This document shows positions 44,915-54,413 of a stretch of DNA of 64,000 nucleotides, one piece after another. The notes below the pieces were generated by a model that had not been told where the DNA came from, did no database searches, and saw only the letters and a list, made by a program, of their open reading frames with translations. Source of the DNA: JBGTSJ01 sp041940305. GTDB taxonomy: Bacteria; Planctomycetota; Planctomycetia; Planctomycetales; Planctomycetaceae. A program made the translations under genes and the position numbers. The stretch's first letter is position 1. The number at the start of each line of letters is the position of its first letter. The stretch lies in contig JBGTSJ010000023.1 of assembly GCA_041940305.1 (NCBI GenBank), positions 29,099-93,098 on the forward strand. The letters are read 5' to 3'.

Positions 44915-46360
44915 CTAGACGTCGTAATAGGCCGCGAACTCCCAGGGGTGCGGTCGTTCGCGGAGCGCCTGCACTTCGCGCGTCTGCTTGAACCAGATCC
45001 AGGTGTCGATGACGTCTTCGGTGAAAACGTCGCCGCGGAGCAGGAAGTCGTGGTCGTCGCGGAGCGCCCGGAGTGATTCCTCCAGCGAGGAGGGCACCTT
45101 CGGAAATTCTTCGAGTTCGGCCGGTGCGAGGTCGTAGATGTCTTTGTCGAGAGGGGGTCCCGGATCGAGCCGCCGCTGGATGCCGTCGAGCGCCGCCATC
45201 AGCACGGCGGACATTGCGAGGTACGCATTGCAGGACGAATCGGGGCAGCGGAACTCGAACCGTTTGCTCGCCGCACTGGAATTGTGGACCGGAATGCGAA
45301 TCGCCGCCGACCGGTTGCGGAAGCTGTAGGTCAGGTTGATCGGCGCCTCGAAGCCCGGCACCAGCCGTTTGTAGCTGTTGGTCGTCGGGCAGCAGAATGC
45401 GAACAGCGCCGGTGCGTGATGCAGGATTCCGCCGAGGGCATAGACGGCAAGATCGCTGAGCCCGCCATAGCCGGAACCCGCAAACAGCGTCTTCGCTTCC
45501 TTCCACAACGACAGGTGCATGTGCAGGCCCGAGCCGTTGTCGTTCCAGATCGGCTTCGGCATGAACGTCGCCGTCTTGCCGTGGCGGGCGGCGACGTTCT
45601 TGACGACGTACTTGTAGCGCAGCAGATGGTCGGCCGTCTGCAGCAGCGGGGCGTAGCGCATGTCGATTTCGCACTGCCCCCCCGTGGCGACCTCGTGGTG
45701 CTGCCCCTCGACGTCGACGCCGCACTCCTGCAGCACGAGCATCATCTCCGTCCGCACGTCCTGCAGCGTGTCAGCCGGCGGCATGGGAAAGTACCCCTCC
45801 CGATGCCGGATGCGGTAACCCGAATTCGACGGCTGCCCCTGGCCTCCGTTCTCTGACCTCCGGCCTCTGACCTCCGCCCCCCGGTTCCACTGTCCTTCCA
45901 CGCTGTCCAGCCGGTAATAGGCTTCGCGTTCGTTCAGATCGAACGTGGCCGAATCGAACACGAAAAACTCGGCTTCGACGCCAAAATTAGCAGTGTCGGC
46001 GATACCGGTGGACTGCATGTAGGCCTGCGCTTTGCGGGCAACATTGCGCGGATCCTTGGCATAGTCCTCGCGTGTGATCGGATCCTGAATGTTGCAGGTC
46101 ATCGCCAGGGTGGCGTGCATGAACGGATCGACCATCGCCGTCTCGGCCTGCGGGACCACCAGCATGTCGCTTTCATTGATCGACTGCCAGCCGTACATCG
46201 ACGAGGCACCGAACGTAAGTCCGTCGTCAAAAACTCTTTCCGTTAATGCCTTTACGGGTATGGTGAAGTGCTTCTGCGTTCCGGGAAAATCCATAAAACG
46301 CAGGTCAACGGCACGGATCTCCTTCTGCCGGCAGAGCGCGAGGACTTCTTTGGGTGTCAT
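44915..46360 (-). CDS. glnA: Type I glutamine synthetase with an in-frame repeat insertion
   Basis: A 481-residue GSI enzyme: glutamate + ammonia + ATP to glutamine. Motifs are F-G-V-E-A-E-F-F-V-F, the H-H-E-V-A-T-G-G-Q-C-E-I-D ammonia/metal segment, K-P-I-W-N-D-N-G-S-G-L-H-M-H-L-S, N-R-S-A-A-I-R-I-P and R-F-E-F-R-C-P-D. The Y-D-L-A-P-A-E segment resembles the adenylylation site. Between W-N-R-G and Y-F-P-M-P-P the sequence is lengthened by a heptamer-encoded stretch (E-V-R-G-R-R-S-E-N-G-G-Q-G), in a normally compact loop. Near-normal length otherwise. Confidence 0.93.
   Translation of the reverse strand: MTPKEVLALCRQKEIRAVDLRFMDFPGTQKHFTIPVKALTERVFDDGLTFGASSMYGWQSINESDMLVVPQAETAMVDPFMHATLAMTCNIQDPITREDYAKDPRNVARKAQAYMQSTGIADTANFGVEAEFFVFDSATFDLNEREAYYRLDSVEGQWNRGAEVRGRRSENGGQGQPSNSGYRIRHREGYFPMPPADTLQDVRTEMMLVLQECGVDVEGQHHEVATGGQCEIDMRYAPLLQTADHLLRYKYVVKNVAARHGKTATFMPKPIWNDNGSGLHMHLSLWKEAKTLFAGSGYGGLSDLAVYALGGILHHAPALFAFCCPTTNSYKRLVPGFEAPINLTYSFRNRSAAIRIPVHNSSAASKRFEFRCPDSSCNAYLAMSAVLMAALDGIQRRLDPGPPLDKDIYDLAPAELEEFPKVPSSLEESLRALRDDHDFLLRGDVFTEDVIDTWIWFKQTREVQALRERPHPWEFAAYYDV
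45834..45875. repeat. In-frame heptanucleotide array (GGAGGTC/AGAGGCC type) inside glnA
   Basis: On the minus strand six units in exact register: GGAGGTC, AGAGGCC, GGAGGTC, AGAGAAC, GGAGGCC, AGGGGCA. The 42 bases equal 14 codons, so the frame is kept. The same unit family occurs in the two DUF1549 genes. Confidence 0.9.
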
Positions 46361-46514
46361 AGATCGCAGGGCGAGAGAGAGCGACTTTCCCTAAGCGGAA
46401 AGTGCCGGGGAGTTTGTGCACAAAAAGCATGCAGCAACCAGAGCAATCAGTGTGCCGCGATTCACGGGCGGAATCCAGAGCGCCGACGAGCCGCACGGTT
46501 GGCGCTCCGTCCTG

Positions 46515-47456
46515 TCACTCCTTCACATCTGGAGGAGGATCCACCAGCCATTGGATGCGGGCCTTCTGTCGTTCGACTTTCACCTGTTCCTGCCACAGTG
46601 TCCGCGAGAGTTGCTCCAACACGCTGTCGCGCACGTCCTCGAGACTGAGGTCGCCAGGACGGCGATCGGTCACCGTCAGCAGGTGGACTCCGAAAGGGGA
46701 GCGAAAGACGGGCGACAGTTCGCCCACTTCCGACTCAAACGCCTGCGACGAGACGTCGAAAGGGAGCCGTCCCCGGAACTCAAAGTAACCCAGATCGCCC
46801 CCGTCCTGGCCGCTGGGGCTCGTGGAAAACTGGCGGGCGGCGTCCGCGAACGTCAGCTTCCCCCCTTCGATGTCCCCGCGGATCGACTGCAGCTTCGCCT
46901 CCGATTCATCCCACTCCGCTTCGGGAGCGTCCATAGGGACCGTGATGACGATCTGGCTGGCCCGGACGCGCGTGCCGTCGTACCGCGACCGGTGCTGCTG
47001 AAACTCCTGCCGGAGCTGCTCATCGGTAACGGTCTTGCGAATGTAAATCTGCCAGGCCAGGGGGAGCGACAGGTGCTCCCGCAAAGATTCCTCGGTGAAT
47101 CCCAGGCCGGCGATCGCGGTCTCAAATTCGCCGTCGGTCGCTGTTACGATCCGCCGCAGAGTGGCCAGCTGGTTCTCCAGTTCCCGTTCCGGGACCTCGA
47201 TCTTGCGTTTCGCCAGGAAGCCGGACATCAGCGTGCGATCGACGAGCTCGTGCAGGATGTGATCCCGATGCTGCTCCCGCATATCCTCCGGGATCTGCCG
47301 CGACAGATACTCCAGTTCCAGCTGGGCGCTCGTAATTGGAGTACCATTGACGTTGGCCAGGGCTTCTCCGCGATTCGGTTGTGCGGACGAGCACGCGGAG
47401 GACAGCCAGCCGCCAATCAGCAGGGACGCCGGAATCATCAGCGAACAGGAGCGCAC
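46515..47456 (-). CDS. Parvulin-type peptidyl-prolyl isomerase lipoprotein
   Basis: About 313 residues. A signal ending in L-S-S-A-C marks a lipoprotein. A SurA/PrsA-like chaperone part follows (L-A-N-V-N-G-T-P-I-T, then L-V-D-R-T-L-M-S-G-F). The parvulin domain spans about 165-270 (V-R-A-S-Q-I-V-I, F-S-T-S-P-S-G-Q-D-G-G-D-L-G-Y-F, S-P-F-G-V-H-L-L-T-V-T-D-R). It helps fold exported proteins at the membrane. GTG 47456 lies behind GGAGGTGTCT; a GTG two codons earlier is possible. It is divergent from nadE. Confidence 0.9.
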   Translation of the reverse strand: MRSCSLMIPASLLIGGWLSSACSSAQPNRGEALANVNGTPITSAQLELEYLSRQIPEDMREQHRDHILHELVDRTLMSGFLAKRKIEVPERELENQLATLRRIVTATDGEFETAIAGLGFTEESLREHLSLPLAWQIYIRKTVTDEQLRQEFQQHRSRYDGTRVRASQIVITVPMDAPEAEWDESEAKLQSIRGDIEGGKLTFADAARQFSTSPSGQDGGDLGYFEFRGRLPFDVSSQAFESEVGELSPVFRSPFGVHLLTVTDRRPGDLSLEDVRDSVLEQLSRTLWQEQVKVERQKARIQWLVDPPPDVKE

Positions 47457-47571
47457 AGACACCTCCGGACCTGAAGCTGGGGGTCGAAACAGTGACGGCA
47501 GTATATATGATTCCCTGCCCGTACGTCGGGACCGAAATTCGGCGGAGTGACTTCAGTGAGGATGGTCGACG

Positions 47572-49233
47572 GTGAAGATCGCGCTTGCCCAGGTGAATCC
47601 AACAGTCGGCGACCTGGCGGGCAATGCCCGTCTCGTGCTGGAAGCCGCGCGGACCGCCGCGGCGCGGGGTGCGGAACTGGTTGTCTCGTCCGAACTCGTG
47701 ATCAGCGGCTATCCTCCCAAGGACCTGCTGCTGCGGGCGGGGTTCGTGACCGAATGCGAGCGCGTGGTGGCGGAGCTGGCCCGGGACCTCCCCGCCGACG
47801 TCGGCGTGCTTGTGGGACATCCGGCGGCCCGCGTCAGCCAGCATGGGGGAATCGCCAATGCCGCCAGTCTGCTGAACGGCGGAACGGTGCAGGCAACCGT
47901 GCAAAAGATGCTGCTTCCGAACTACGACGTGTTCGACGAGCAGCGGTACTTTCGTCCGGCGGCGACTCTGGCGCCCATCGAATTCCGCGACCTGCGTCTC
48001 GGCGTGCACGTCTGCGAGGACGCGTGGTGGGGGGAGCCCAACACGTTCTATCACGACGAGACTTCGCAGTTTCCGGAGCCGCTGGGACGACTCGCCGAGG
48101 CGGGCGTCGATCTGTTCATCAATCTCTCCGCCAGTCCGTTTGAGGTCAGCAAACCGAATCGCCGCGGCCGCATCATGGCGCGGCATGCGGCGGCCCACGG
48201 GAAGCCGATCGTGTTCGTCAACCAGGTGGGAGGCAACGACGATCTGGTGTTCGACGGACACAGCTTCGTCACGAACGCTGACGGCGACCGCGTGCTGCAG
48301 ATGGCGGGATTCACTCCCGATCTGCAGGTGATCGACCTGGCGTCACTGCCGGACGCAATCGATGCCGTGCCGCCTCTGCGGGAGTCGCTGATCTTCCACG
48401 CACTGTCGCTGGGTCTGGGGGACTACATGCGGAAGTGCGGCTTCGCGGACTGCGTGCTGGGCCTCTCGGGCGGCATCGACAGCGCACTGGCGTGTGCCAT
48501 CGCGACGCATGCGGTCGGAGCCGGGCACGTGCATGGGATCGCCATGCCCAGCCGTTACAGCAGCGAGCACAGCATCGAGGACGCCCGCCTGCTCGCCGAG
48601 CGACTCGGGATCGACTTTGAAATCGTGCCCATCGACGACGTGCATCGCGCGTACGAGTCGCTGCCGGTGATCGGAGAGGATCTGACCAGCCAGCCCTCGA
48701 GCCTGGCCGATCAGAACCTGCAGGCCCGCATCCGGGGGGCCATCGTGATGACGCGCAGTAACCGGCACGGCTGGATGGCGCTCGCCACCGGCAACAAGAG
48801 CGAACTGGCAGTGGGATACTGCACGCTCTACGGGGACATGTGCGGCGGATTCGCCGTCCTCAGCGACGTACTCAAGCGGGACGTCTACGCCGTCGCCCGG
48901 CACTTCAATGAGTCCGTCGCCGGCCGCAAAGCAATTCCGGAAGGAACCCTCTCCAAAGCTCCCAGCGCCGAACTCGCGGCGAACCAATTCGATCAGGATA
49001 CGCTCCCCCCTTACGACGTGCTGGACGCCATCCTCGAAGCGCTCATCGAGCGGGAAGAGTCTCCGCGCGACGTCGCCCGGGAGTTCCCCGAGGAGACCGT
49101 GCGCTGGGTCGTCCGCGCACTGGACCGCAATGAGTTCAAGCGCCGCCAGATGCCCCCCGGCATCAAGCTTTCCCCGCGAGCCTTCGGCAGCGGTCGCCGC
49201 ATGCCGATGGCCGCGCGACCGTTCATCGGATAG
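47572..49233 (+). CDS. nadE: Glutamine-dependent NAD+ synthase
   Basis: A 553-residue two-domain enzyme making NAD+ from deamido-NAD+, ATP and glutamine. The N-terminal nitrilase/glutaminase domain has the Glu of S-S-E-L-V-I-S-G-Y-P-P-K-D, Lys in V-Q-K-M-L-L-P-N-Y, and Cys in G-V-H-V-C-E-D-A-W-W. The C-terminal synthetase domain has the P-loop L-G-L-S-G-G-I-D-S-A-L near residue 300 and A-T-G-N-K-S-E-L-A-V-G-Y. The start is GTG 47572 with GAGGATGG upstream. Length matches the bacterial bifunctional type. Confidence 0.95.
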   Translation: MKIALAQVNPTVGDLAGNARLVLEAARTAAARGAELVVSSELVISGYPPKDLLLRAGFVTECERVVAELARDLPADVGVLVGHPAARVSQHGGIANAASLLNGGTVQATVQKMLLPNYDVFDEQRYFRPAATLAPIEFRDLRLGVHVCEDAWWGEPNTFYHDETSQFPEPLGRLAEAGVDLFINLSASPFEVSKPNRRGRIMARHAAAHGKPIVFVNQVGGNDDLVFDGHSFVTNADGDRVLQMAGFTPDLQVIDLASLPDAIDAVPPLRESLIFHALSLGLGDYMRKCGFADCVLGLSGGIDSALACAIATHAVGAGHVHGIAMPSRYSSEHSIEDARLLAERLGIDFEIVPIDDVHRAYESLPVIGEDLTSQPSSLADQNLQARIRGAIVMTRSNRHGWMALATGNKSELAVGYCTLYGDMCGGFAVLSDVLKRDVYAVARHFNESVAGRKAIPEGTLSKAPSAELAANQFDQDTLPPYDVLDAILEALIEREESPRDVAREFPEETVRWVVRALDRNEFKRRQMPPGIKLSPRAFGSGRRMPMAARPFIG

Positions 49234-49351
49234 CGCCCAAAGTCGCAGGCACAGGCCTGTGTGCCGCCCGCTGGGCCTGCGGCCATCCAACTCAAACTCC
49301 GGGCCCACACGCAGCCCTCAGTCCCAATCGACTCGCGTGTCAGCAAACGCG

Positions 49352-49380
49352 CAAGGCCCGGCGACTGTCGCCGGGCCTTG
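49352..49380. terminator. Strong hairpin after nadE
   Basis: Perfect 13-bp stem CAAGGCCCGGCGA / TCGCCGGGCCTTG with loop CTG. It sits between the convergent nadE and DUF1598 genes and can serve both. There is no T-tract, so it may act as a bidirectional barrier rather than a strict intrinsic terminator. Confidence 0.8.
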
Positions 49381-49406
49381 TCAGTTCAACGAAGGTGAAT
49401 CAAGGA

Positions 49407-51164
49407 CTACTGGGCGTCCCACCACCACCGGCCTTCCGGCAGGTTCGCGGGACGGCTGCCCTCGGCGACATTCCCCAACCGCGGCGACTCCTCCCGCAGG
49501 CTGGGATCCGTCACCACGGAGAGCAGGTCGGCCCGCACGCCGCCGGCGACCTGCACGACGATGTCGCGGCCGCCGTACACGCGGTGGTTGACGACGGTCT
49601 CGGTGGTCTGCGGCACAGCGTAGCTCGCCGGATGATACGCGCCGTTGACCGCGAACACGCCGCGGTCCCAGTTCGCACGGTCATCAGCCCGCTCCTGCTG
49701 CAGCAGGGCCGCGACGAGAGCCAGGTCGAACACCCCCTGCAGGTCGGCGAACACCGGATCCCGCTGGGCGAGTTCGGCGTAATGCTGCGTGAAATTCGCG
49801 GCGAACTGCTGGTTGATCGGCTCCGCCTTGCCGGTATCGACCCGCTGGCCCTGCTCGGTGAGGAACTGGTTCTCCGACTTGCACTGCACGGACGAGCCGC
49901 GCACCTCGAAGGCGTTGTGGTCCTCGCTATGCAGCACCGACTCATATTTCATCGTCAGCCACCAGCGGAGGGCGTCGAGGCTGCCGCTGGCCGCCTGCGG
50001 GTTCTTCGCCAGCAGGTCGAAGTAGTCGGCCACATGCGGGCCCGCCGAAAGCTTACCGATGCCGATCAGCTTCATCCGGTAGTCGGCCTCGACCAGCACG
50101 CGGGCCACGCGCGAGTCGCCGGGGATGCCGTAGACAGTGATGTCCTGCGTGCCGAGCTTCTCGCCGAGTTCGCGCGCCCAGCGGCTGACGGCGCCCGGCG
50201 CGAGCGGTCCGCGCTCCTGTGAGGCGGTCGCGAATTCCTGCAACTCCTTCAGACCTTCCGGCCGCGGATCGATCGAGCAGCCGAAGATCTGCTGCCCGGC
50301 AGGCGAAAACGTCCGCAGCACGGTGACGAGGTCGTCCAGCTGCAGCGTCGGTCGGCCGGATGCGGCGCCGACCGGCTGGCCGAGTTCATTGTAGCGCCAG
50401 CCCTCGGCAGGTCCGGCGATCACAACTTCGCCGTCCTCCGGGTAGATGAACACGTACTGAATCTGCGAAAGGCCGGCGAGCTGCCGCATCGACTCCACGA
50501 CCGTTTCGCCGTTCTCGATGCGCTGTGCGACTTCTCGCTCCAGGCGGGTCAGCGAGACCATGCGGAGCGTGGACGGACGGGCCATGTCGTCATTGATGTC
50601 AGCGAGGCGGGCACGGAGGCCGAGCGCCGCCAATTCACCGCTCAGGTCTTTTTCTCCCACGCGGAACAGCATGCCGTGCGGATCAACCCGCACGCCGCTC
50701 TCGAATTCGCTGATCGTGCCGCCGATGCCGTCGAGGTCGAACCACGGACCTTCGGTTTCGTTCTGGATGAGATCGATCAGGGCGTCGAAGTCGGCCCCGA
50801 ACCCGCCGTTGCGGGCCTGCTCCTGGGCGATGCGACTGCGCTCGTCGCCGCGGGCCTCGCGGTCCTCAATGCGGACGCTCGCCGCGCGGGCGGCGGCGAA
50901 ATCGCCCGCCTGCAGCTGGGCGCTGACGACTCGCTGAATGAGGCGGTTGCGCTCCGTCTCGTCGGAGACCGCCGTTGCGGCGTCGAGAGCCGGCCCGAAC
51001 TCGCCCGCGGCCAGGTGTCCGGCGACTGCATCCTGCGGGTTGGCAGCCGCGTCCTCAGCAGCCGAAGTGGTGCACACAACGCCGAACAGCAGGGCGGCGC
51101 AGACGGCTCCGGGGAGGAGCGTGCGGCGCAGCTGGCGGCCGATCACGGACGAAATCGAGATCAT
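49407..51164 (-). CDS. Exported DUF1598 protein
   Basis: A 585-residue planctomycete-type protein with a signal peptide (L-L-P-G-A-V-C-A-A-L-L-F-G-V). Residues ~30-110 are helical repeats (A-G-E-F-G-P-A-L-D-A-A). The rest contains F-I-Y-P-E-D-G-E-V-V-I-A-G-P-A-E-G-W near residue 245 and A-D-Y-R-M-K-L-I-G-I-G-K near 365, as in DUF1598, and ends in W-W-W-D-A-Q. Its function is unknown. GGGAG precedes the ATG. It lies 423 bases downstream of the WD40 gene on the same strand. Confidence 0.8.
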   Translation of the reverse strand: MISISSVIGRQLRRTLLPGAVCAALLFGVVCTTSAAEDAAANPQDAVAGHLAAGEFGPALDAATAVSDETERNRLIQRVVSAQLQAGDFAAARAASVRIEDREARGDERSRIAQEQARNGGFGADFDALIDLIQNETEGPWFDLDGIGGTISEFESGVRVDPHGMLFRVGEKDLSGELAALGLRARLADINDDMARPSTLRMVSLTRLEREVAQRIENGETVVESMRQLAGLSQIQYVFIYPEDGEVVIAGPAEGWRYNELGQPVGAASGRPTLQLDDLVTVLRTFSPAGQQIFGCSIDPRPEGLKELQEFATASQERGPLAPGAVSRWARELGEKLGTQDITVYGIPGDSRVARVLVEADYRMKLIGIGKLSAGPHVADYFDLLAKNPQAASGSLDALRWWLTMKYESVLHSEDHNAFEVRGSSVQCKSENQFLTEQGQRVDTGKAEPINQQFAANFTQHYAELAQRDPVFADLQGVFDLALVAALLQQERADDRANWDRGVFAVNGAYHPASYAVPQTTETVVNHRVYGGRDIVVQVAGGVRADLLSVVTDPSLREESPRLGNVAEGSRPANLPEGRWWWDAQ

Positions 51165-51587
51165 GAACAGGCTCCCGATGGCGGCGGAGGCGACGTGACT
51201 GGGAATTCGCGAGCGGACGGATTGCGCACTGCACTCAGGAACGCGATTTCCACCACGGAGTACACGGAAATTGCGGAAGAATCTAACGAGTCGGACTTCA
51301 CGGGCGATCCGGCTGTCCGGAACTCCCTGGTTCCCGCATGGCGCAGGACAGGCGCAGCAACACAGTGTGCTGCATCAACTAGCATCGTCAGACGGCGGAC
51401 GGTCGTCAAGAAGATTCGGCGATTTCGGCCGGTTGCCGGATCGACGGTCGTCCCGCGGCGAAACAATGCAAACAGGCGTTACAACACCGTTGCGACGAAA
51501 TGCCGCAACTCAGGGATCGCGAGTTTGCCGGCCTCGGAACCAGCAGCGCAGGCGATCCGCAGTGACTTGGCGATTCGACGACAGCAT
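51165..51587. other. 423-base gap without a supported gene
   Basis: Open frames here are short and have no coding look. A CCACGGAGTACACGGA stretch near 51253-51271 resembles a dispersed repeat. The region probably holds the promoter of the DUF1598 gene, but I see no clear match. Confidence 0.5.
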
Positions 51588-54413
51588 TCACTTCGGCCCA
51601 TCGTGTTCGACGCGCAACACGACCGGCCAGGACGCTTGATTGCCCTCCACGCCGGTGTTGATATGGAAGGTGCGCGTCGTCTCCGGCAGCCAGGGGGCGG
51701 CTGTGACGAAGAACTCGCGGCGGTCCTGGCCGGAAAGGATCAGCAGGCCATTGAGGCCAATGTTGTCGATGTACGCGCCGTGCGGCAGATTGCGGCCGGA
51801 GCCGACCGTGCCGAAGCTCACTTCGCCCTCATAGCCGTTCCGCTCCAGCTGGACATTCAGCATGATCGTCTCGCCGGGGCGGATGACGTACTCCGGCCAG
51901 CCTTCGGGTGAGACGCCTACGGGCTGCACTCCCCCTTCGGCCGGGACAATCGCCACCAGCAGCTTGGGCTTATCCGCCAGCTTGATCTCACCCAGGTTGT
52001 TGACCTCGTGCACGACCTCCGCGTCGTTGATTATCGCGGTCGCCGTCACTTTCGTGGCGGAGGCACTTTCGGGAGTGGGGGACGCCGCGTCCGCCGCGGC
52101 CGTAATGACGCCGAACGCCTCCAGCTGGCCTTCCTCGATGACCAGCGGGGTCGTCACCGCGAACCCGGGGGGCAGGCCATCGATGTCGACGCGGATCGCG
52201 CCGTCGAATCCGTCCCGGCGCTGGACCTCGACCCGGAACTCTTTCGCGCTCCCCGCATTCACCACGGGGCCGGCTCCATGCAGCGTGACGGCAAAGTCAG
52301 GCCGGCGCGGCCGGATGGAGAGCGTGTACTTATACTCGGGACCGGAGAACCCGCGCACGTCGCGGATCGCCACCAAGTACTCGCCGTCGGCCGGCGCGGT
52401 GAAGTAGAGCTTCGAATCGGCGCCGAGTTCGCGGCGCGCATCGTCATCGTTCTCGTAATGGACGGTAAACACCGGGAGGCCATTGGGGACGAGCTCGGCG
52501 CCGTGCGGCACTTCTTCGACGATGTAGCAGGGCTCGCCGAGCGGATGCGCCAGCGGCGTCGTATCGAACCAGCCCCAGCGGGCCCCCTTGCCGGGGTAGA
52601 TCATGAAGCCGGAGTCGGGACCGCGGGGATACAGCCAGAGCTTGACGACTTCCCCGTTGGCGTACAGGTACTGGTTCAGTTCCATTTCCTCCCAGTTGAA
52701 GATGCGGAAATCGTCGCTCTGGTTAGCGTCCTTGCCGCGGAATGTGAAGTAGGAGTCGCGGACGGCCTGCAGGCGGGTCCGCTCCAGCCGTGCACCGTCG
52801 GCGCTGAGGACTTCCACGAACGAATCGAGCTTTGAGCCGCTGCGGGCGGCGTTGACTTCAATGACCCACTGCTGACCCGCGGCCGCGGTGAAGCGGAACA
52901 GGTCGAGGTCGGGACCGGCGTCGGCCGCGTCGCTGTGAATCACGCCCGTCACGTTGACCGGCGCCGTGACCGCCGTCGCCGCCGCCGGCTCGTTGTTCGG
53001 TTCCTGCTCGGCGGCCTGGCCGGGCTCGCCCAGATCGCCCATCGGCTGCGCGGCCGCGACGGCGGCGACCGCCGACTCCTCATTTGGCTCGATCGCAGGG
53101 AGTCCGTAGGTCTGCAGCGAACCGTCCATCCGACCGATCAGCGCCGCGCCGTCGTCCGGGGAAAGCGCGAGCGCCATGGCCACGGCGGGCTGCTCCTCCA
53201 GCACCGCCAACTCCGTATATCCGCCGGTTTCCCACAGCTTGATTGTCCGGTCTTCCGCGATGGAGACCAGCCGGCTGCCGTCGTGGTTGAAGGACAGCCG
53301 CACGATCGGCCCTTCGTGCGCGAACCGCGCGTGCAGCTGCGGATTGATCCGCGGCTGGTCGCGCGAGATGAAGCGCCAGACGCGGATCCGGTTGTCAGCC
53401 CCGCCGGAGACGATGAAGTTTCCGTCCGGGCTGAAGGCGACCGCATACGCCTCTTTGAGCGGCTGGCCGAGCGTGTCGAGCCGTTCGCCGTCGCTGACGC
53501 GCCAGACCTTGCAGGTGTCGTCCGCGCTGGCACTGGCGAGGGCCGTGCCGTCGGGGCTGAAGGCGATGTCGTACACGGCGCCGTTGTGGCCGGTGAGCGT
53601 CCGCAGCTGCTCGCCGGTCTCGGCATTCCAGAGGATGATGGCGCGGTCGTAGCTGCAGGTCGCCAGCATGGCGCCGTCGGGAGAGAGTTCCGCGTCGTAG
53701 AGGACGTCGCGGTGACCGATGAACTCGCGGATCAACTGGCCGTCCTCGACGTTCCAGATGGCCGCCTGTCCCGCCTGACCGGCGACGCCGGAAGCCGTGA
53801 CGAGTCGCGAGCCGTCGGGCGTGAAGTGGACCGCCGTGACCTTGCCGGCGAACTGATCGAGGACCCGCTGCGGCTCGCCGAACTCCGGCATGCCTGCTGA
53901 GGAAGCCGCATGAATCGCCACCTGGGCGTAACGCGCGACGGCGATCCAGCGCCCGTCGGCCGACCAGTCCACGGCTGAGACGGGCCGCGTGTCCGTTCGT
54001 GACTCAATCTGCGGGACCAGCAGCGCGAGCCGGTCCATCTCCGCTCCGTCGGGACCCGCCGCACCGGCGTCGATCCACGCCTTGAGGACCGCGATCTCCT
54101 CTTCGCTGGGCCGCGGCTCCCCTTCCGGAGGCATAAGCGGCTCCGCTTCGCCACTGATGACGCGGATCAGCTTCGAACTGGCGGCATCCCCCGCAAGCAG
54201 CGCCGGCCCGTCGGGCGTGCCGTTCTGCAAGGACGCGAACGATTCGAGGGAAAACTCACCCTCGAGATCGCGGTCGTTGTGGCAGCCGGCGCAGTATTTG
54301 GTCAGCAGCGGGGCGACGTCGCGGGCGTAGTCGCGGGGTGAATCGTCGGCGGCGTGTGCCAAGCGGGCAACGAGCAGGCTGAGGCCGGCGATGAGGGCCA
54401 GTCGGATGTTCAT
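51588..54413 (-). CDS. Exported cytochrome-motif and WD40-repeat protein
   Basis: A 941-residue protein with a signal peptide (L-A-L-I-A-G-L-S-L-L-V-A) and a PSCyt1-like segment with C-A-G-C-H near residue 40 and L-M-P-P-E-G near 95. WD40 repeats run from about 150 to 460 (H-R-D-V-L-Y-D-A-E-L-S-P-D-G, H-N-G-A-V-Y-D-I-A-F-S-P-D-G and others), followed by pre-peptidase-like beta domains (D-L-D-L-F-R-F-T-A-A-A-G-Q). ATG 54413 overlaps the stop of the DUF4058 gene. Such proteins accompany DUF1501/1549 genes; their joint job is not known. Confidence 0.87.
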   Translation of the reverse strand: MNIRLALIAGLSLLVARLAHAADDSPRDYARDVAPLLTKYCAGCHNDRDLEGEFSLESFASLQNGTPDGPALLAGDAASSKLIRVISGEAEPLMPPEGEPRPSEEEIAVLKAWIDAGAAGPDGAEMDRLALLVPQIESRTDTRPVSAVDWSADGRWIAVARYAQVAIHAASSAGMPEFGEPQRVLDQFAGKVTAVHFTPDGSRLVTASGVAGQAGQAAIWNVEDGQLIREFIGHRDVLYDAELSPDGAMLATCSYDRAIILWNAETGEQLRTLTGHNGAVYDIAFSPDGTALASASADDTCKVWRVSDGERLDTLGQPLKEAYAVAFSPDGNFIVSGGADNRIRVWRFISRDQPRINPQLHARFAHEGPIVRLSFNHDGSRLVSIAEDRTIKLWETGGYTELAVLEEQPAVAMALALSPDDGAALIGRMDGSLQTYGLPAIEPNEESAVAAVAAAQPMGDLGEPGQAAEQEPNNEPAAATAVTAPVNVTGVIHSDAADAGPDLDLFRFTAAAGQQWVIEVNAARSGSKLDSFVEVLSADGARLERTRLQAVRDSYFTFRGKDANQSDDFRIFNWEEMELNQYLYANGEVVKLWLYPRGPDSGFMIYPGKGARWGWFDTTPLAHPLGEPCYIVEEVPHGAELVPNGLPVFTVHYENDDDARRELGADSKLYFTAPADGEYLVAIRDVRGFSGPEYKYTLSIRPRRPDFAVTLHGAGPVVNAGSAKEFRVEVQRRDGFDGAIRVDIDGLPPGFAVTTPLVIEEGQLEAFGVITAAADAASPTPESASATKVTATAIINDAEVVHEVNNLGEIKLADKPKLLVAIVPAEGGVQPVGVSPEGWPEYVIRPGETIMLNVQLERNGYEGEVSFGTVGSGRNLPHGAYIDNIGLNGLLILSGQDRREFFVTAAPWLPETTRTFHINTGVEGNQASWPVVLRVEHDGPK

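Noticed and set aside
51161..51466. Small minus-strand protein in the gap before the DUF1598 gene
   Set aside because: No recognisable pattern, no ribosome site, and it overlaps the start of the DUF1598 gene.
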